This document shows positions 1 to 11,705 of a DNA stretch of 64,000 nucleotides, in pieces (the first letter of the stretch is position 1; each line of letters opens with the position of its first letter). The translations under genes and the position numbers were made by a program. The DNA comes from Camellia lanceoleosa (Eukaryota; Streptophyta; Magnoliopsida; Ericales; Theaceae): assembly GCA_025200525.1 (NCBI GenBank), contig CM045763.1, positions 155,316,246 through 155,380,245 of the forward strand. Reading direction: 5' to 3'. The notes below the pieces were generated by a model that had not been told where the DNA came from, searched no databases, and was given only the letters and a program-made list of their open reading frames with translations.

Positions 1-1
1 G

Positions 2-1006
2 GTTTTTCCGGGAGGAGGTTCCCCGGCATTAACCTTTTCAGACAAAGAACTACCACCTGAGGGCACAAATCATAACAAACCCCTCTATGTCTCCGTGGAG
101 TGTAGAGACAAGTGGATACCGGTGGTACTTGTTGATACCGGGTCTGCCATCAATGTCTACCCAGTCAGAACAGCGTATGCAATCGGGTTGAAGCCCGCGG
201 ACTTCGTGCCGACTACTCAAGTGATTAGATCATACAATAATACCAGTCGAGAAGTGATGAGGACTGTCAAGATTCTGACTCAGGTTGGTCCAGGATAGCA
301 CAACATTGAATTTCATGTCTTGGACGTTCCTGCAACCTTCAACTTACTTTTGGGGCGGCCGTGGTTGCACCAAGTAAAAGCAGTCTCTTCCACTCTACAC
401 CAAATGTTGAAATACCCTCACGGGAAGGGGGTTGCTATTGTTTTTGGAAACTCATCCATCCATCTACCGCCGGAAGTGTCTACCCCAGTTTTGGAAATTG
501 AGCATGGCACGGAGGATGTGTTCTTGTCAGGGTTCACTTTGGCAGAGGCCCGGGTAGTGCAAAATATTATGGCTGTGAATGAAGGTGTGTATGTCAGTGC
601 TCAATCCGTCTACCTCATGAACAAGCTACAACATATCCCCGGGATGGGATTAGGAAAGAGCGGCAGGAAAGGAGTCATAGCATTGGCCAAAGTGCCACAC
701 AACCCGCATGTCTTTGGACTGGGCTATCTGCCCACCAAAGAGGACTGGGTGAGGAACGGAAAGGAAATGGCCAGCAGATCCAGAGCAAAGCAGGCTGGGA
801 AGCCTTTTGAATTAATGCACAGGCCCATCCAGGGTACCCTGAACGGATGCTTCGTCCGGGAGGGGGAGGACTTTCCATTTTGCGGCTTCCCAGAGCCGTG
901 GATAAACGCGGAGAAGAAGCGTGTGCCAGGCTTCAAGATCTTCTTCGACCTGCAACTATCCGGGGATGACGTTGCACAGAGCGCATGCACCCATCACCAA
1001 GGTTGA
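2..1006 (+). pseudogene. Tat pol: aspartic protease plus G-patch-like region
   Basis: One frame runs from base 2 to a stop at 1004-1006, interrupted by a single in-frame TAG at 296-298. The retroviral-type aspartic protease site is LVDTGSAINV near 130-160, with the catalytic DTG triad intact, followed by the LLGRPWLH motif near 347-370 that is typical of plant Ty3/gypsy proteases. A glycine-rich stretch near 640-725 (HIPGMGLGK ... GLGYLP) resembles the G-patch segment found between protease and RT in Tat elements. The upstream gag part is cut by the window edge. Its role would be to process the gag-pol polyprotein. Apart from the one stop, this is the best-preserved domain of the element. Confidence 0.8.
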
Positions 1007-2787
1007 GCAAAGGTAAGGCAACGGATCCTGAGGGCACAGAATTTGAAATGGGGGTAGCGCTGGCATGTCTACTTTCTGATCCTCAAATCGACCATAAGTG
1101 CTTGGGGGATAACTTCGCGGTTTTCATGATTGGGGATGAAACGGCTGCGAGCCAACCAGCAGCTATCTTGGATGCATCTATCGCACCCTCTCTCATTTGG
1201 CAATACGAGGAGGGATTTTTGTCCAAAGAAGATCGGAGTAGTGAGCCGAATCGATTCCACCGAGTCCTGTGGAGTCGAATCAGTTCCAAATGACCGAAGT
1301 CTCGAAGTCTGGTACTCCTAGGGATGTTAACCCGGATGCCACAGTCCTGTCTAGGTCGTCTTTTTCCTTTTCATTTGAGTCTGTTGTAAATGAATCGGAC
1401 GATTTGGATGAACTTAATGAGAATGAGGTGAATGTGGTTTCCGAGTACTTTTCTGTGCCCTTAATTTATTGCATTAATTCAGACTTTCAAAATTTTGATG
1501 AAAACGAAGAGGACGAAGTTCCTCCGGTTTTACAAAGTTTAATTGAGCAAGAGCAAGAGAGATTTTTTAAACCCTTAGTGGACGAAATCATTACCGTGAA
1601 CATTGGTACTGAGGAGGACCCGCGGCTGGTCCAGATCGGGTCCACGTTGTCTTCAGAGGAACGCGAGCGCTTAGTCGCTTTATTAAAAGATTTCAAAGAT
1701 GTTTTCGTGTGGTCCTACGAAGACATGCCCGAATCGATCCCGAGATTGTACAAAGATCGGATCCCCTTGACCCCGGCCCGACTGCTAAGCAAAAACTCGA
1801 AGGATCCGCCCGACCGGCTCTCAAGATTAAGGAAGAGGTCACTACAAATCGACGCAGCTTTCCCGCCGTATCCGAATATCCGACTTGGTTGGCTAACATT
1901 GTTCGGTGTCAAGAAGGACGGCAGATCCGTGTGTGTGTAGACTTCGTGGATTTGAACAGAGCTAGTCCGGCGACTTTCCTTACCGCACATCGATGAGTTG
2001 GTAGATTTCACAAAGGCATGCATTGCTCTCATTTATGGATGGCTTCGTGATACAACCAGATAGTGATGGCACCAAGATGTGGAAAAGATCAGATTCACCA
2101 CCCCTGGGGGACATATCGCTATAGGGTAATGCCGCTTGGGTTGAAGAACGCCGAGCTACTTATCAACGGACCGCACCACAATACTACATGATATGATCCA
2201 CAAAGAGGTTGAGGTGTATGGACGACATGATTGTCAAGTCCAAAGAAAGAGAGGGCCACTACACCGCCTTTGCACAAGTTTTTTCAAAGGATCGTGAATT
2301 TCGTTGTGGCTAAACCCTCAAAATGTACATTTGGTGTTACAACGAAAAATGTCGGGTTTCGACACACAAAGGCATCGAGGTCGACCTTCCAAAATCAAGG
2401 CCATCTTAGAAATGCCACCACCAAGGACTGAAAAGGAGGTGCGAGGCTTTCTGGGTAAAGTGCAATTCATAAGACGGTTTATTTCAAAATTAACCTGGAC
2501 TTGTGAACCACTTTTTGGCCTCCTCAAGAAAGGAAAGAAGTTCCAATGGGACGACCGATGTCAAGCTGCATTTGAACAGATTAAAGAATATCTACGTAAC
2601 TCCGCCTGCTTTTATCGCCACCGTAACCGTGAAACCGCTGATTTTGTATCCGCTGCTGATCGAGACCACGATGCGCTACATGCTTGCACAAGAATCAGAA
2701 GACAAGGTGGAGAAAGCCATCTACTATTTGAGCAAAAAGATGCTGGAGTATGAGACCCCAGATACACCACCGAAAAGGCTTGCTTAG
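1007..2787 (+). pseudogene. Tat pol: reverse transcriptase and first RNase H, multiply frameshifted
   Basis: RT copies genomic RNA into cDNA. Recognisable blocks in order: the pre-RT segment ending VWSYEDMPE (about 1708-1734), CVDFVDLNRASP (about 1935-1970), MPLGLKN-like sequence near 2130, the YVDD region at 2212-2230, and the connection block EKEVRGFLGK (about 2430-2460). The catalytic box is damaged: two bases appear to be missing inside it, which shifts the frame right at the metal-binding aspartates. At least four frame changes lie between 1700 and 2790. The RNase H part keeps AIYYLSKKMLEYE (about 2716-2755). Stretch 1007-1430 is a poorly conserved linker. This segment is surely Tat pol and surely non-functional as read. 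Confidence 0.8.
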
Positions 2788-2802
2788 CTCGTATGGGCTA
2801 CT

Positions 2803-3507
2803 GTGAAGCAAGCACTACCACCGTTAGCTCACTCTGTAATGTCGGTTTCACGATTGGATCCCATCAAATATCTCTTCGAGAAACTAGCACTTACGGGTAG
2901 GCTAGCTCGTTGGTTGCTGTTGCTCTCCGAATTTGATATCAAGTATGCGACGCGCAAGTCAGTGAAGGGAAGAGCAGTGGCAGAGTTCCTTGCCGACCAC
3001 CCGGTTGAGGGAGATGAAGCAGTTGAGTACCTATTCCCAGATGAAGCAATTCTGCATATCGACGATGAAACTTGGATGATGTACTTTGACGGAGCGTCAA
3101 ATCAACATGGGTATGGCATAGGAGTGTTGCTGATAGCACCCGACAATTCGCGTATCTCTCTCGCCTTCAAACTCCGATTCAAAGTCTCGAACAATGAAGC
3201 AGAATATGAGGCATGCATTGCTGGTCTAGAAGCAGCCCTGGAACTAGGGGCAAGACGGTTGGACGTCATTGGGGATTCGAACCTTGTTGTGTCTCAAGCT
3301 AAAGGAGACTGGAAAGTGAAAGAGGAAAAGATGATGATGTATCACCAAACCTTGGACTTGCAGATTCCTCGGTTTGAGAAGCTAAGTTTTACTCATCTAC
3401 TAAGGGAGAACAGCAGGTTCGCAGATTCTTTAGCAACTCTATCTTCTATGATAGACATCCCGTGTGGAGTCCGGATGCCCAAATCATCATCAAAAATTTG
3501 CACCCTA
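2803..3507 (+). pseudogene. Tat pol: archaeal-type second RNase H
   Basis: A clean frame of about 235 codons. It opens with the end of the first RNase H (LLLLSEFDIKYATRKSVKGRA) and continues into an archaeal-type RNase H. All acidic catalytic positions can be seen: Asp in YFDGAS (about 3082-3099), Glu in NNEAEYEA (about 3190-3215), Asp in GDSNLV (about 3274-3291) and Asp in RFADSLA (about 3415-3435). This extra RNase H is diagnostic for Tat elements and degrades the RNA strand of the cDNA hybrid. The frame ends at a stop at 3508-3510 before the integrase, where a continuous polyprotein would be expected, so it is a pseudogene segment rather than a free protein. Confidence 0.85.
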
Positions 3508-3527
3508 TGAGTCGATTGCAGCCATAG

Positions 3528-4771
3528 ATGAAGTTCGTGATGAACACCCCGGTATTACGACATCCGAATTTCTTGGAGAAAGAAACATACCCGCCAGGTA
3601 AATGCCAAAGACAAAAGGGAATCAGAGAATGGCCGCACTCATCATCTCGGGGTAAATCAGATAAACGGGATCATCTGGGAATGCATAAACTATGCGTTGA
3701 TGCCGAAGAGTCAAAACGGCTGATGGAAGCCATCCATGGAGGAGAATGTGGTGCACACATGAATGGGGTAATGTTGGCACGGAAGATCCTCAGACAGGGT
3801 TATTACTGGTCCATAATGGAGGAGGATTGTATTGGTTTCGTCCGGCGATGCCACAAATGTCAGATTCATGCAAATCGCATGAACATTCCGCCACAAAGTC
3901 AGACAACATGACTTCGCCATGGCCGCTTTTCGTCTGGGAATTGATGTAATCGAGTCGTTATACCAAGGGATCGAATGGGCATGAGTTCATCTTGGTAGCG
4001 ATAGATTATTTCACAAAGTGGGTTGAGGCCCAATCTTATGCGGTGTTGAAGGCTTCGCATGTCGCAAAATTTATCAAAAACAACATCATCTGTCGCTACG
4101 GAGTCCCAAATGAAATCGCTTGCATAATGGTTCCCACTTCAAGAAGGAGGTGATTGACTTGTTGGAGAAATACAATGTGGCTTTTCATAAGTCGCCTACT
4201 TATCGCCGCAAACCAACGGAGCGCTTGAGGCCGCCAACAAGAATATCAAGCGATATTACGTAAGATGGTGGAAACCTATCGACTAGCCAGATAAGCCGCT
4301 GCTCTCAGGGGCTACAGGACTTCAATCAGAACTTCTACTGGGGCGATCCCATACTCATTGGTTTATGGCATGGAGGCCGTTGTACCTATTGAGATTGAGG
4401 TCCTGTCATTACGAGTATTGGCTGAGTGCCAGATAGCCGCAGCGGATTGGCAGCAAAATAGATTTGAGGAACTCATGCTTTTCGATGAAAGAAGGCTGAA
4501 AGCACTGTACCACGTCCAAGGTTATCAACGCAGAATCGCCCGAGCTTTCAACAAGAAGGTTAAGTCCAGGAATTTGAAAGAAGGAGATTTGGTACTCAAA
4601 GATAGCCGAGCTCCCATCCACGACCCAAGGGGCAAGTTCAGACCCAATTGGAGTGGTCCCTACATCATCAAGTCAATCTGGTCAGGTGGAGCTGTGGTTC
4701 TGATGGATTTAGATGGCTTAAAGTTTTCCCAACCGATCAACATGGACAAGTTGAAGAAATACTACCCCTGA
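3528..4771 (+). pseudogene. Tat pol: integrase
   Basis: Integrase inserts the cDNA into the genome. The N-terminal HHCC zinc-binding region is readable near 3680-3890 (ESKRLMEAIHGGECGAHMNG ... CHKCQIHAN). The core (about 3930-4300) is split over several frames, with VAIDYFTKWVEA near 3997-4030. The C-terminal part is one clean frame at 4358-4771, opening with MVYGMEAVVP and containing GKFRPNWSGPYII and MDKLKKYYP just before the stop. No chromodomain follows, in contrast to the Tekay elements at 29-58 kb. The broken core makes the protein non-functional. The same C-terminal region occurs in opposite orientation near 19666-19835. Confidence 0.8.
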
Positions 4772-5534
4772 GAGGCTCGCTAGGCCGAAAACCCGAAAGG
4801 GCGACCTAGGCAAAACTCAAAGCATAGAAAATTTGAAATTATAAAAACTGAGCTCGCAAGGTTGAAAACCCGCAAAGGGCGGCCTTGGCAAAAGTTAGAG
4901 CGCAAAAGGAGAGTGAAAATACCCGAGCGAACCTGAGCCTGAACTACGTAAGGCTTGATTCCCACCTTTGGGATACGTAGGCAGCTTCATCCTGAAGTTC
5001 AGCCACAATCTTTTCCCCGATCAACTTTGTCCATTTGATCATCTTAGTCATCTCTATTCATCAGCATTTATCGTGATCTCCCCTACAAGGCTATTCTGAC
5101 TAGGGGCAACTTTCCGCTGCAATGAAGTGCCGCGGTACCATTCAGATTAGGGCAACTTTTTCAGCTAGGATCCGGTTGTGCATCTCAAAGGATGATCTCA
5201 GCGTGTCCAGCTCGATCCATATCGAAAATAGTTTTGAAATTTTTAATAAAAGTTGACTTTGTTCAAATTAATCTTTTACAACTAAGACCATTCTTGGACC
5301 AAAGCGGAGAATTTTCAAGACACAACCTTCAATTTCATTGATTTCAAAACAGAGTTCTCTTTGCATACAATTGAAGTTGCTTTTTATTACACTCATAAAG
5401 AAAACTTGAAAGTACTAATAAAGCAATAAACTGGGGCATAGTCAAGTCAGTGTCCTCGCCTCCCAGAGCTAGTCGAAGCTTCGATGCCAAGCTTGGCCCA
5501 ACTCAGGCTTCCTCATTGAGCCAATCCCAAAGAC
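4772..5534 (+). other. Tat 3' untranslated tail
   Basis: Directly after the integrase stop are two near-repeats of a purine-rich block (gaaaacccgaaagggcgacc at 4789 and gaaaacccgcaaagggcgg near 4865), followed by GATTCCCACCTTTGGGATACG at 4958. The same order is found inverted at 19340-19665 in the second Tat element, so this is a conserved part of the family and not random flank. The remainder to 5534 is non-coding; I see no gene in it. Confidence 0.65.
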
Positions 5535-6690
5535 TCATCGACAAAGTGCAACTAAAAGTAGGAGCGGGGCCAGAGTTTCTCTAATTCTCCACGTCAGGCT
5601 CGCCGAGCCACCAGGCGCCGAACCAGAATGTAGCCGATACTCTATCCTCCGTGGGCAAGTCCGATCATGGCGAACCGGGCGAGAATACGGAATGGGAAAT
5701 AGAATACACAAGTGAGTCAAGCCGATCAATGAATCCCGACCGGGACATGTCAGAGCTCATTGTCGGGAGATTGAGCCAAGGGCAGCGCCACGCAATGCGA
5801 TCTGCCGACAAATTGCACATCCATTGAAACCACCATCCCTCATCAAGGGCGTCGACTAGGCGTTGTCTAAAGAAGTAGCCGCAGGCTGAGTAAGCAGGGC
5901 AAGAGTCCACAACTTGCAATTTGTCCATCAACCATACCTGGGGAGGGATGAAAAATGAGAGAATAAAGAATAGGGAGATGTGCGATGAGAGAAAAGTAAG
6001 ATGAGGGTTTTGTGAGAAAAACCGAGCCCGAGGGCCGAGTGATGTGAGCAAATACATATGTGAGCTTGGGTGGGAAACATTACCTGCAGTAGTAGTGGAC
6101 TCCCTGCAAACCTGGTTGTCTCCCGACGGTAGAAGGCGTCCAGGCCCATCAGTGTCTCGGCCAATGTCATGGCGATGCAACTCTTTCCTTCTTTCAAGCC
6201 CTGAGCCACTTCAATCAGACGGACGCTGGATCCTCCAAAGCTCGAGGCAAACAGAAAATGAGATAACATGCATAAACAGAGGGCGTCGCGAAACCTTGCC
6301 AATGATGGTCATCGGGTCACCGCATCGAGAACCGATAAGTCGCTTGGGATATCCAACATTCCGTTATAAATCGTGGATCGAGCATCATGCGGGTTGAGTC
6401 CGCACATCCGCCTAAGGTTTGGGCATAGCCAAAATTGAGTTGGTAAGATTTCGCCGCCGGATTCCATCAAGGGTCGACAATCTTCAGAAGTCAGACATAT
6501 CTCTCGCCCGCCGGTTAAAGACATGCTATCGGTTCCAAAACCTCGCCGCGGCATGGAGGAAAGGAAGATGTAGCGGAGTCCAGCTCAGCGTGAATAGTGC
6601 ATTCAAGCCGAAACCCCGGAAGTTCAACTTTTTCGAGCCATCTAAAGAAGAGATCCAAGATGTGAGATTTTCTACGAGAAATGCCTCCAT
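5535..6690 (-). pseudogene. Antisense PMD-like gene (DUF7745-type), two exons
   Basis: Read on the - strand, a TATA box at 6737-6743 is followed by an ATG at 6690. The product opens MEAFLVENLTSW and, across frameshifts, keeps blocks typical of the plant mobile domain superfamily: FLHAAARFWNR, GGREICLTSED, PNLRRMCG, RFRDALCLCMLSHFLFAS, AETLMGLDAFYRRE and LLQ/VWLMDKL, then WFQWMCNLS and AWRCPWLNLP. A phase-0 intron of 146 bases (6083-5938) has donor CAG/GTAATG and acceptor CCCAG/GTATGG, and it splits the conserved LLQ-VW block cleanly. Frame changes near 6540, 6300 and 5670 break the reading frame. The 3' end is uncertain: similarity fades beyond 5665 and the last plausible stop is near 5535. 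Family assignment rests on remembered motif layout only. Confidence 0.6.
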
Positions 6691-6736
6691 TTTTGAGCAA
6701 GGCAATGATGAAATGAATGAGTTCCAAAGTTGGAGC

Positions 6737-6743
6737 TTTTATA
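6737..6743 (-). promoter_or_regulatory. TATA box of antisense PMD-like gene
   Basis: The - strand reads CCTATAAAAGCTCC at 6732-6745, a near-ideal plant TATA box, with the ATG about 47 bases downstream at 6690. The implied leader is short, about 15-20 bases. A block rich in GGCCGGCC lies 55-190 bases upstream. Confidence 0.6.
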
Positions 6744-6797
6744 GGGGGACGAAACACTATTCGAGGACAAGTGTCAAAATTCTGGGGGTTGCAGGAA

Positions 6798-6925
6798 AAG
6801 TGGCCGGCCGGCCACCTATTCTAGCAGGCCGGCCACCTTTGATTCAAAAACTGGCCAGCCGGCCACCTATGGCTCTCCAAAATGCAAAAAGTTGGCCGGC
6901 CAACTCCAAAATGTGGCCGGCCATG
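6798..6925. repeat. GGCCGGCC palindrome cluster
   Basis: Within about 125 bases there are five GGCCGGC-type palindromes, three of them followed by CACCT (ggccggccacct and variants). The spacing is irregular, so this is not a simple satellite. It sits directly upstream of the TATA box at 6737-6743. Related GC palindromes precede the other antisense promoter (11960-12045) and the LTR promoters. Confidence 0.6.
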
Positions 6926-7062
6926 CCCCAATGTGTGCCATGGGTCCTATTTTGCCCTCCGGAAGGAAGTTCGAGGCTTTTTGGATGCATCAGGAATGTC
7001 GAAGGCCTCCATTACTCTCAGTTTCGAATGCGTTCCATCACCCAGATCGTCCGAAGTATGCG

Positions 7063-7262
7063 TTGTTTTGTCGAGTTTTGCTTATTGAGTTGTTGTATTT
7101 TGTTTATCGAGTTGTTGTATTGATTATCGAGTTGTAAGTTTTGTCGAGCTGTCGCATTTTGTGTTTTGAGTTGTTACTCTTTGTTTGCGCAATTTTGTTA
7201 AGTCTTGTTTATCGAGTCGTTAACATTGTTGTACTTTGCTTATCGAGTTGTAAACTTGCTAA
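7063..7262. repeat. TTTATCGAGTTGT minisatellite
   Basis: About nine imperfect copies of a 15-25 base unit with core (T)TATCGAGTTGT or TGTCGAGTTGT, spanning the gap between the two antisense genes. The + strand is T/G-rich. The frames open across it look like low-complexity artefacts. The rest of 7263-7540 has no recognisable gene. Confidence 0.6.
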
Positions 7263-9899
7263 GATTTTGTTATTTCTTAGTGAGTCGAGTTGTTTGATTT
7301 GTTGCGTCGGTTCATTACCTGATCCAGTAAATATACAAGGCACATTTCCATTTTTGTGCAAAATGATGCGATGCGATGCTAAGAGTTTCAAATACAAACA
7401 CCTTTTCAAAAGCTATTTCATTCCATCATGTTTTACAACAAAATAAAGGTACAAGTTTTACAGAAAATAAAACAGCCTAATAATATGCAAAGTGCTACAA
7501 ACTACTAGCAAAAAGGAAAATAAAGCAGGAAACAGCAGCATCAATGCCCTCGGGAGCGAGAATAAGGGGCCCTCTTCATCCTCTTTATGAATAACCTCAG
7601 ACCACCATCACCATCCGAGTCTGAGCTGCCACCTCAAATCCCCTCAACCTCGCCCCACTCCCGAACCAAGACCGAGCCCTCCTCGCCAGATGTCTCGACT
7701 CACGGTCTGCATGACCTCCTCCTCCTCCTCATCGGCCCTCTATAACATGTGCCCCACGCTCATGAGACGACCCCGCCTCGAGCTCCTCGAAAGGCCTAGA
7801 TGGCCCAAATTAAAAAGGCTGGATGGCCCAGCCTCGAAGGGCCCAGATGGCCCAAAGACTGAAAAGGTCTAGACGATCGACCTCCCTGAGAAGGCCCGGG
7901 TGGCCCGGCCCGTGGCGGAGCATATACAGGAGGCATCTGAAAATGGAGAGTTCAATACATCAGTTCACATATGAAAATCAAATGCAGATGCAGCATGTAA
8001 GTGAGGTGTGTGTCAGATGTGCTCTACACAAGTGGCCTATCAATGCAGTAAAGTGTTCAAAAACCAGCGTGTCATCAGAAATATGATAAATGCAAGAAAT
8101 ATGAACAATACCTGCACACCAATAATGGCCAGTTGTGCCTCCATCCGAAGGATCATGCCCTCAAATGTGGCCAGCAATCCAAGCATCTCATCTACGTACT
8201 CAACAGGAGGCTGCAGATACAAATGCAAAACTATCAGTAAAGGCATGAATGTCCAAGTATCTAATTGATAAATCAAAGCTGTAAAACATACCGGTGGTGA
8301 ATCAAGGTCTCTGACATATCTGTGATCAGGAATAGGAGGCTCTAGCGAGACCTGGTAAGGAGTCCCAAATCGCCAACTCGTCAGCTCGGTCAGCATGTCT
8401 GGCCATCCAGGATGATGGAGAGTCGGAGGGATCGGAGGAATCGAACCACCCCCACCCCTAGACACACCAGCCCTGTTGGAGGAAGGGATATCCGTAGCAC
8501 GAGCCTCTCACTAAGATGGTACATCAAGGACCTCAAGGATGAGTGCACTCCAAGGGGGGCATCAGATATGTGTGACGATAAGTGGCGTAGTCCCCGTCCG
8601 TGAGATGTAGCAAAGCATTAGTGCCCAGCATAGCACTAACGACATCTTGGGAAGAGAGCCTATCAGCAGTCCGCATATTGGCTGGAGGCGCTGCAGGAGG
8701 GTCCTGAGAAATGTACCCCCATACCTGACGCAAAAAGCGTTCCCCCAGGAACCATGCTCTACCAACCGGTCCCTCGAGCAGATCTCAGATCGAAGTGCCC
8801 GATCCTCCAAAGATATCAAATCGAGACCATCGCCTAAGATCGCCAGTACGCCACGTAATCATGGATAACCAAAGGCATAAACCAATCAGAAATCGAGTAT
8901 ATATAGGGCAAATCAAAGATGAAAACGAAAGGAACCGAGAGTTCAAATACCTCTGTCCGTCCGACAAGGTCAAAATATCGCCGCAGATAGAAGAGAGTCT
9001 TCGGTCTCGACCAAGGCCGCCCTCGAATACCAATGAATACGGGTCATGAGGGGCCCCGCCACCACCAACTCGGGGCCAACATCGAAAATATATGAGACCC
9101 ATAACTGTGGAAAACAAAGGTATCGTGAATACAAAGTGCCGAGAGCAAAATACAGAGTGCAAAGTGCGCCGTGTGCAATGTACAAGTAATGGGAGCAGAA
9201 TGTCAATCAAGAGGACAGAAAGTACCTCCTGTGCTCTCCAATAACCGCCGAGTAAGTCTCCCCGCCCACGGAGGTAGCGCCATGTAGCAAGAGAGGGTAG
9301 CCAAAGCCACCACCCCAGATCGACCAACCTGGTGACAGTCCACCAGACGCCAAGAGATACAACCCGACCGTGTTCCTCTATCGGCAAAACAGAGTCGTCC
9401 CAAGAGGAACATAAGGAAACCACGGCATATCGCCACCTCCTCAGAGTCCTGCTCCATCCCTCCCTCCGAAAATGGGAAGAGAACTGTGTATCGACTCTCC
9501 TAAGCTCTCCACAGGTGGGCGGGTCCCCAATAGATGTAACCAAGCGGCCTCCCATTCGCCCATGTCCTCGTCGTAAGGAATGGGCCAGCCTCCTATATCT
9601 GTGCCGTTCAAGTACAAAGAAAATCCAATGGGTCATGGTCAAATCCTGGTGGCGGAGAAATGGAAGGAGTTGGTGGTGTCCCACCATCTCTCCACCAGAG
9701 TCGCCAATAGTGTCCTCTCAAGTGGCAATGTGATAACCCCATGCAGAAGGCCCCGAACCCTGCTAAATCAACTAAATCCTAGACAGCCTCCGGGAGCTCA
9801 GCATATCACTCTCTCGCAGCTGTGGAGCCATATCCTCAAGACGGCGAGAACCAACTCAGATTCGTAATGAATACATGTGTCAGTACGCAATGAAATGAA

Positions 9900-11235
9900 A
9901 GCTGTGTGCAACTAATGAGCTGTGTGCAAATGAAATGTAATGAGCTGTGTGCAAATGAAATGAATAAGCTGTGTGCGAAGTAAAGTAGGGCTGCGTGTTC
10001 TATACTCAATCAGTGTGTGCTGTGTGTTCACCTCAACAATCAACTCTGTGTTTGACATCAAAATATGGGCTGCATGTTCATCTCGAATGTTAGAGCTGTG
10101 TGTTCTATTCTATCAGTGTGGACTGTGTGTTCACATTCAATTTGGGCTGCGTGTTTAGAAAATCAGAGTTTAGGGCTGCGTGTTCTACTCTCAATCAGTG
10201 TGGGCTGTGTGTTCACCTTCAACTTGGGCTGCGTGTTCAGAAAATCAGAGTTTGGGCTGCGTGTTCTACTCTTAATCAGCGGGCTGCGTGTTCCCTTTAA
10301 TTTGAGCTGTGTGTTCAGAAAATCAGAGTTAGGGCTGTGTGTTCTACTCTCAATCAGTGTGGGTTGTGTGTTCACCATCAATTTGAGCTGCGTGTTCAGA
10401 AAATCAGAGTTAGGGCTGTGTTTCTACTCTCAATCAGTGTGGGCTGTGTGTTCACCATCAATTTGAGCTGTGAGTTCAGAAATCAGAGTTTAGGGCTGCG
10501 TGTTCTACTCTATCAGTGGGCTGTGTGTTCACCTTCAACTTGGGCTGCGTGTTTAGAAAATCAGAGTTAGGGCTGTGTGTTCTACTCTCAATCAGTGTGG
10601 GCTGTGTGTTCACCATCAATTTGAGCTGTGAGTTCAGAAATTAGAGTTTAGGGCTGCGTGTTCTACTCTATCAAATCGTGTGTTCACCTTCAACTTGAGC
10701 GTGTTCGTAAAATCGAGTTAAGGCCGTGGTGTTCTACTCTCAATCAAGTGTGTGGTGTTCGTAAAATCGAGTTAGGGCGTGTGTTCTACTCTCAATCGGT
10801 GGGTCGTGCTCACCATCAATTTGAGCCGTGTGTTCGTAAAATTAGAGTTAGGGTCATGTGTTCTACTCTCAATCGCGTGGTGTGTTCACCATCAATTTGA
10901 GCGTGTGTTCGGAAAATCGAGTTAGTCAGGTGTTCTACTCTCAATCGCCAGGGGTTGTGTGTTCACCATCAATTTGAGTTGTGTTCGTAAATCGAGTTTG
11001 GGTGCGGTTCTACTCTCAACCAAGCAGGGTGTGTGTTCACCATCAATTCGAGCGGTGTTCGTAAAATCGAGTTTGGGTCGCGTGGTTCTACTCTTAGTCA
11101 AGGTGTGTGTGTTCACTTTCAAATTCGAGCTGTGTTCGACAAATCGCTGCTTGAGGCGTGTGTTCAATTCTTAACTAATGTGTGCCGTATGCTCACAATC
11201 AATCAATGAGCAGAGTGTTCAGAATTCAAGTGTTT
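9900..11235. repeat. GCTGTGTGTTC minisatellite inside intron 1 of the PMD gene
   Basis: Begins with three copies of a unit containing gagctgtgtgcaaatgaaatg (9913-9980). It continues with more than a dozen copies of a 40-45 base half-unit alternating 'ttcaccatcaatttgagctg' and 'ttctactctcaatcagtgtg' types, giving a higher-order unit of about 80-90 bases. Up to about 10660 the units keep CAG and CTG. From 10680 to 11165 nearly every CAG or CTG is altered (see findings). It lies within the inferred intron 9864-11345 of the antisense gene. Frames open across it are repeat artefacts. Confidence 0.75.
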
Positions 11236-11571
11236 AAGCCACATGTCCGTAACGCAAAACAAAATACTATGTCATAAGCTAAATTATGTGTTCAAGCATG
11301 GCAAAAGCACGAAATGCACAAAAAATGCAAAATGAAGTAAAATACCTCTCATGCCTCAGAAGAGAGGTGATGCTCCGGCCTCAGAGAAGTAGATCTCCAG
11401 TTCTCAATCATTAAAGTCGGTGTAATGACGAAAAATGGCTCATGAAGAACGTGCAACCGACGGGCGATCTCCTGAATAAAGGGTCGACCCTGGAAGGCCA
11501 TGACATCGAAGTCATCCCCGGCACCTAGAGGACCTCCACCATGAGGAAAATTGCCCGCCATTTCGGAAAAT

Positions 11572-11705
11572 CTGCAAAAGGAGCAAAAATGAGCGAAAAA
11601 TGAGCCAAAATTGGAAAAAGTCAACAAAAGTCAACTCTCGGGAAATGAAAAAGTCAACAAAAGTCAACCTCCGAGAAAATCTTCCAAATATTGAGACAAA
11701 CTTAC
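11572..11705 (-). other. Leader intron of antisense PMD gene
   Basis: On the - strand the donor reads GAG/GTAAGTTTG at 11706/11705 and the acceptor reads TCCTTTTGCAG/A at 11572/11571, ten bases before the ATG. The 134-base body is T-rich, as plant introns are. It contains a local repeat (agttgacttttgttgactttt, twice). An intron just before the start codon often raises expression in plants; whether it does so here is inference. Confidence 0.6.

Noticed and set aside
6419..7123. A 234-codon + strand frame opposite the antisense gene.
   Set aside because: It overlaps the better supported - strand PMD-like gene, its TATA box and the GGCC repeats, and shows no domain.
8785..9687. A single 300-codon - strand frame as an intact protein.
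   Set aside because: It reads through exons, introns and frame changes of the PMD gene. PMD motifs jump between frames, so the long frame itself is not the product.
9973..10900. Cys-rich + strand frames with repeated CVF motifs that look like a secreted repeat protein.
   Set aside because: They are translations of the minisatellite in several frames at once, with no conserved start and no frame preference.
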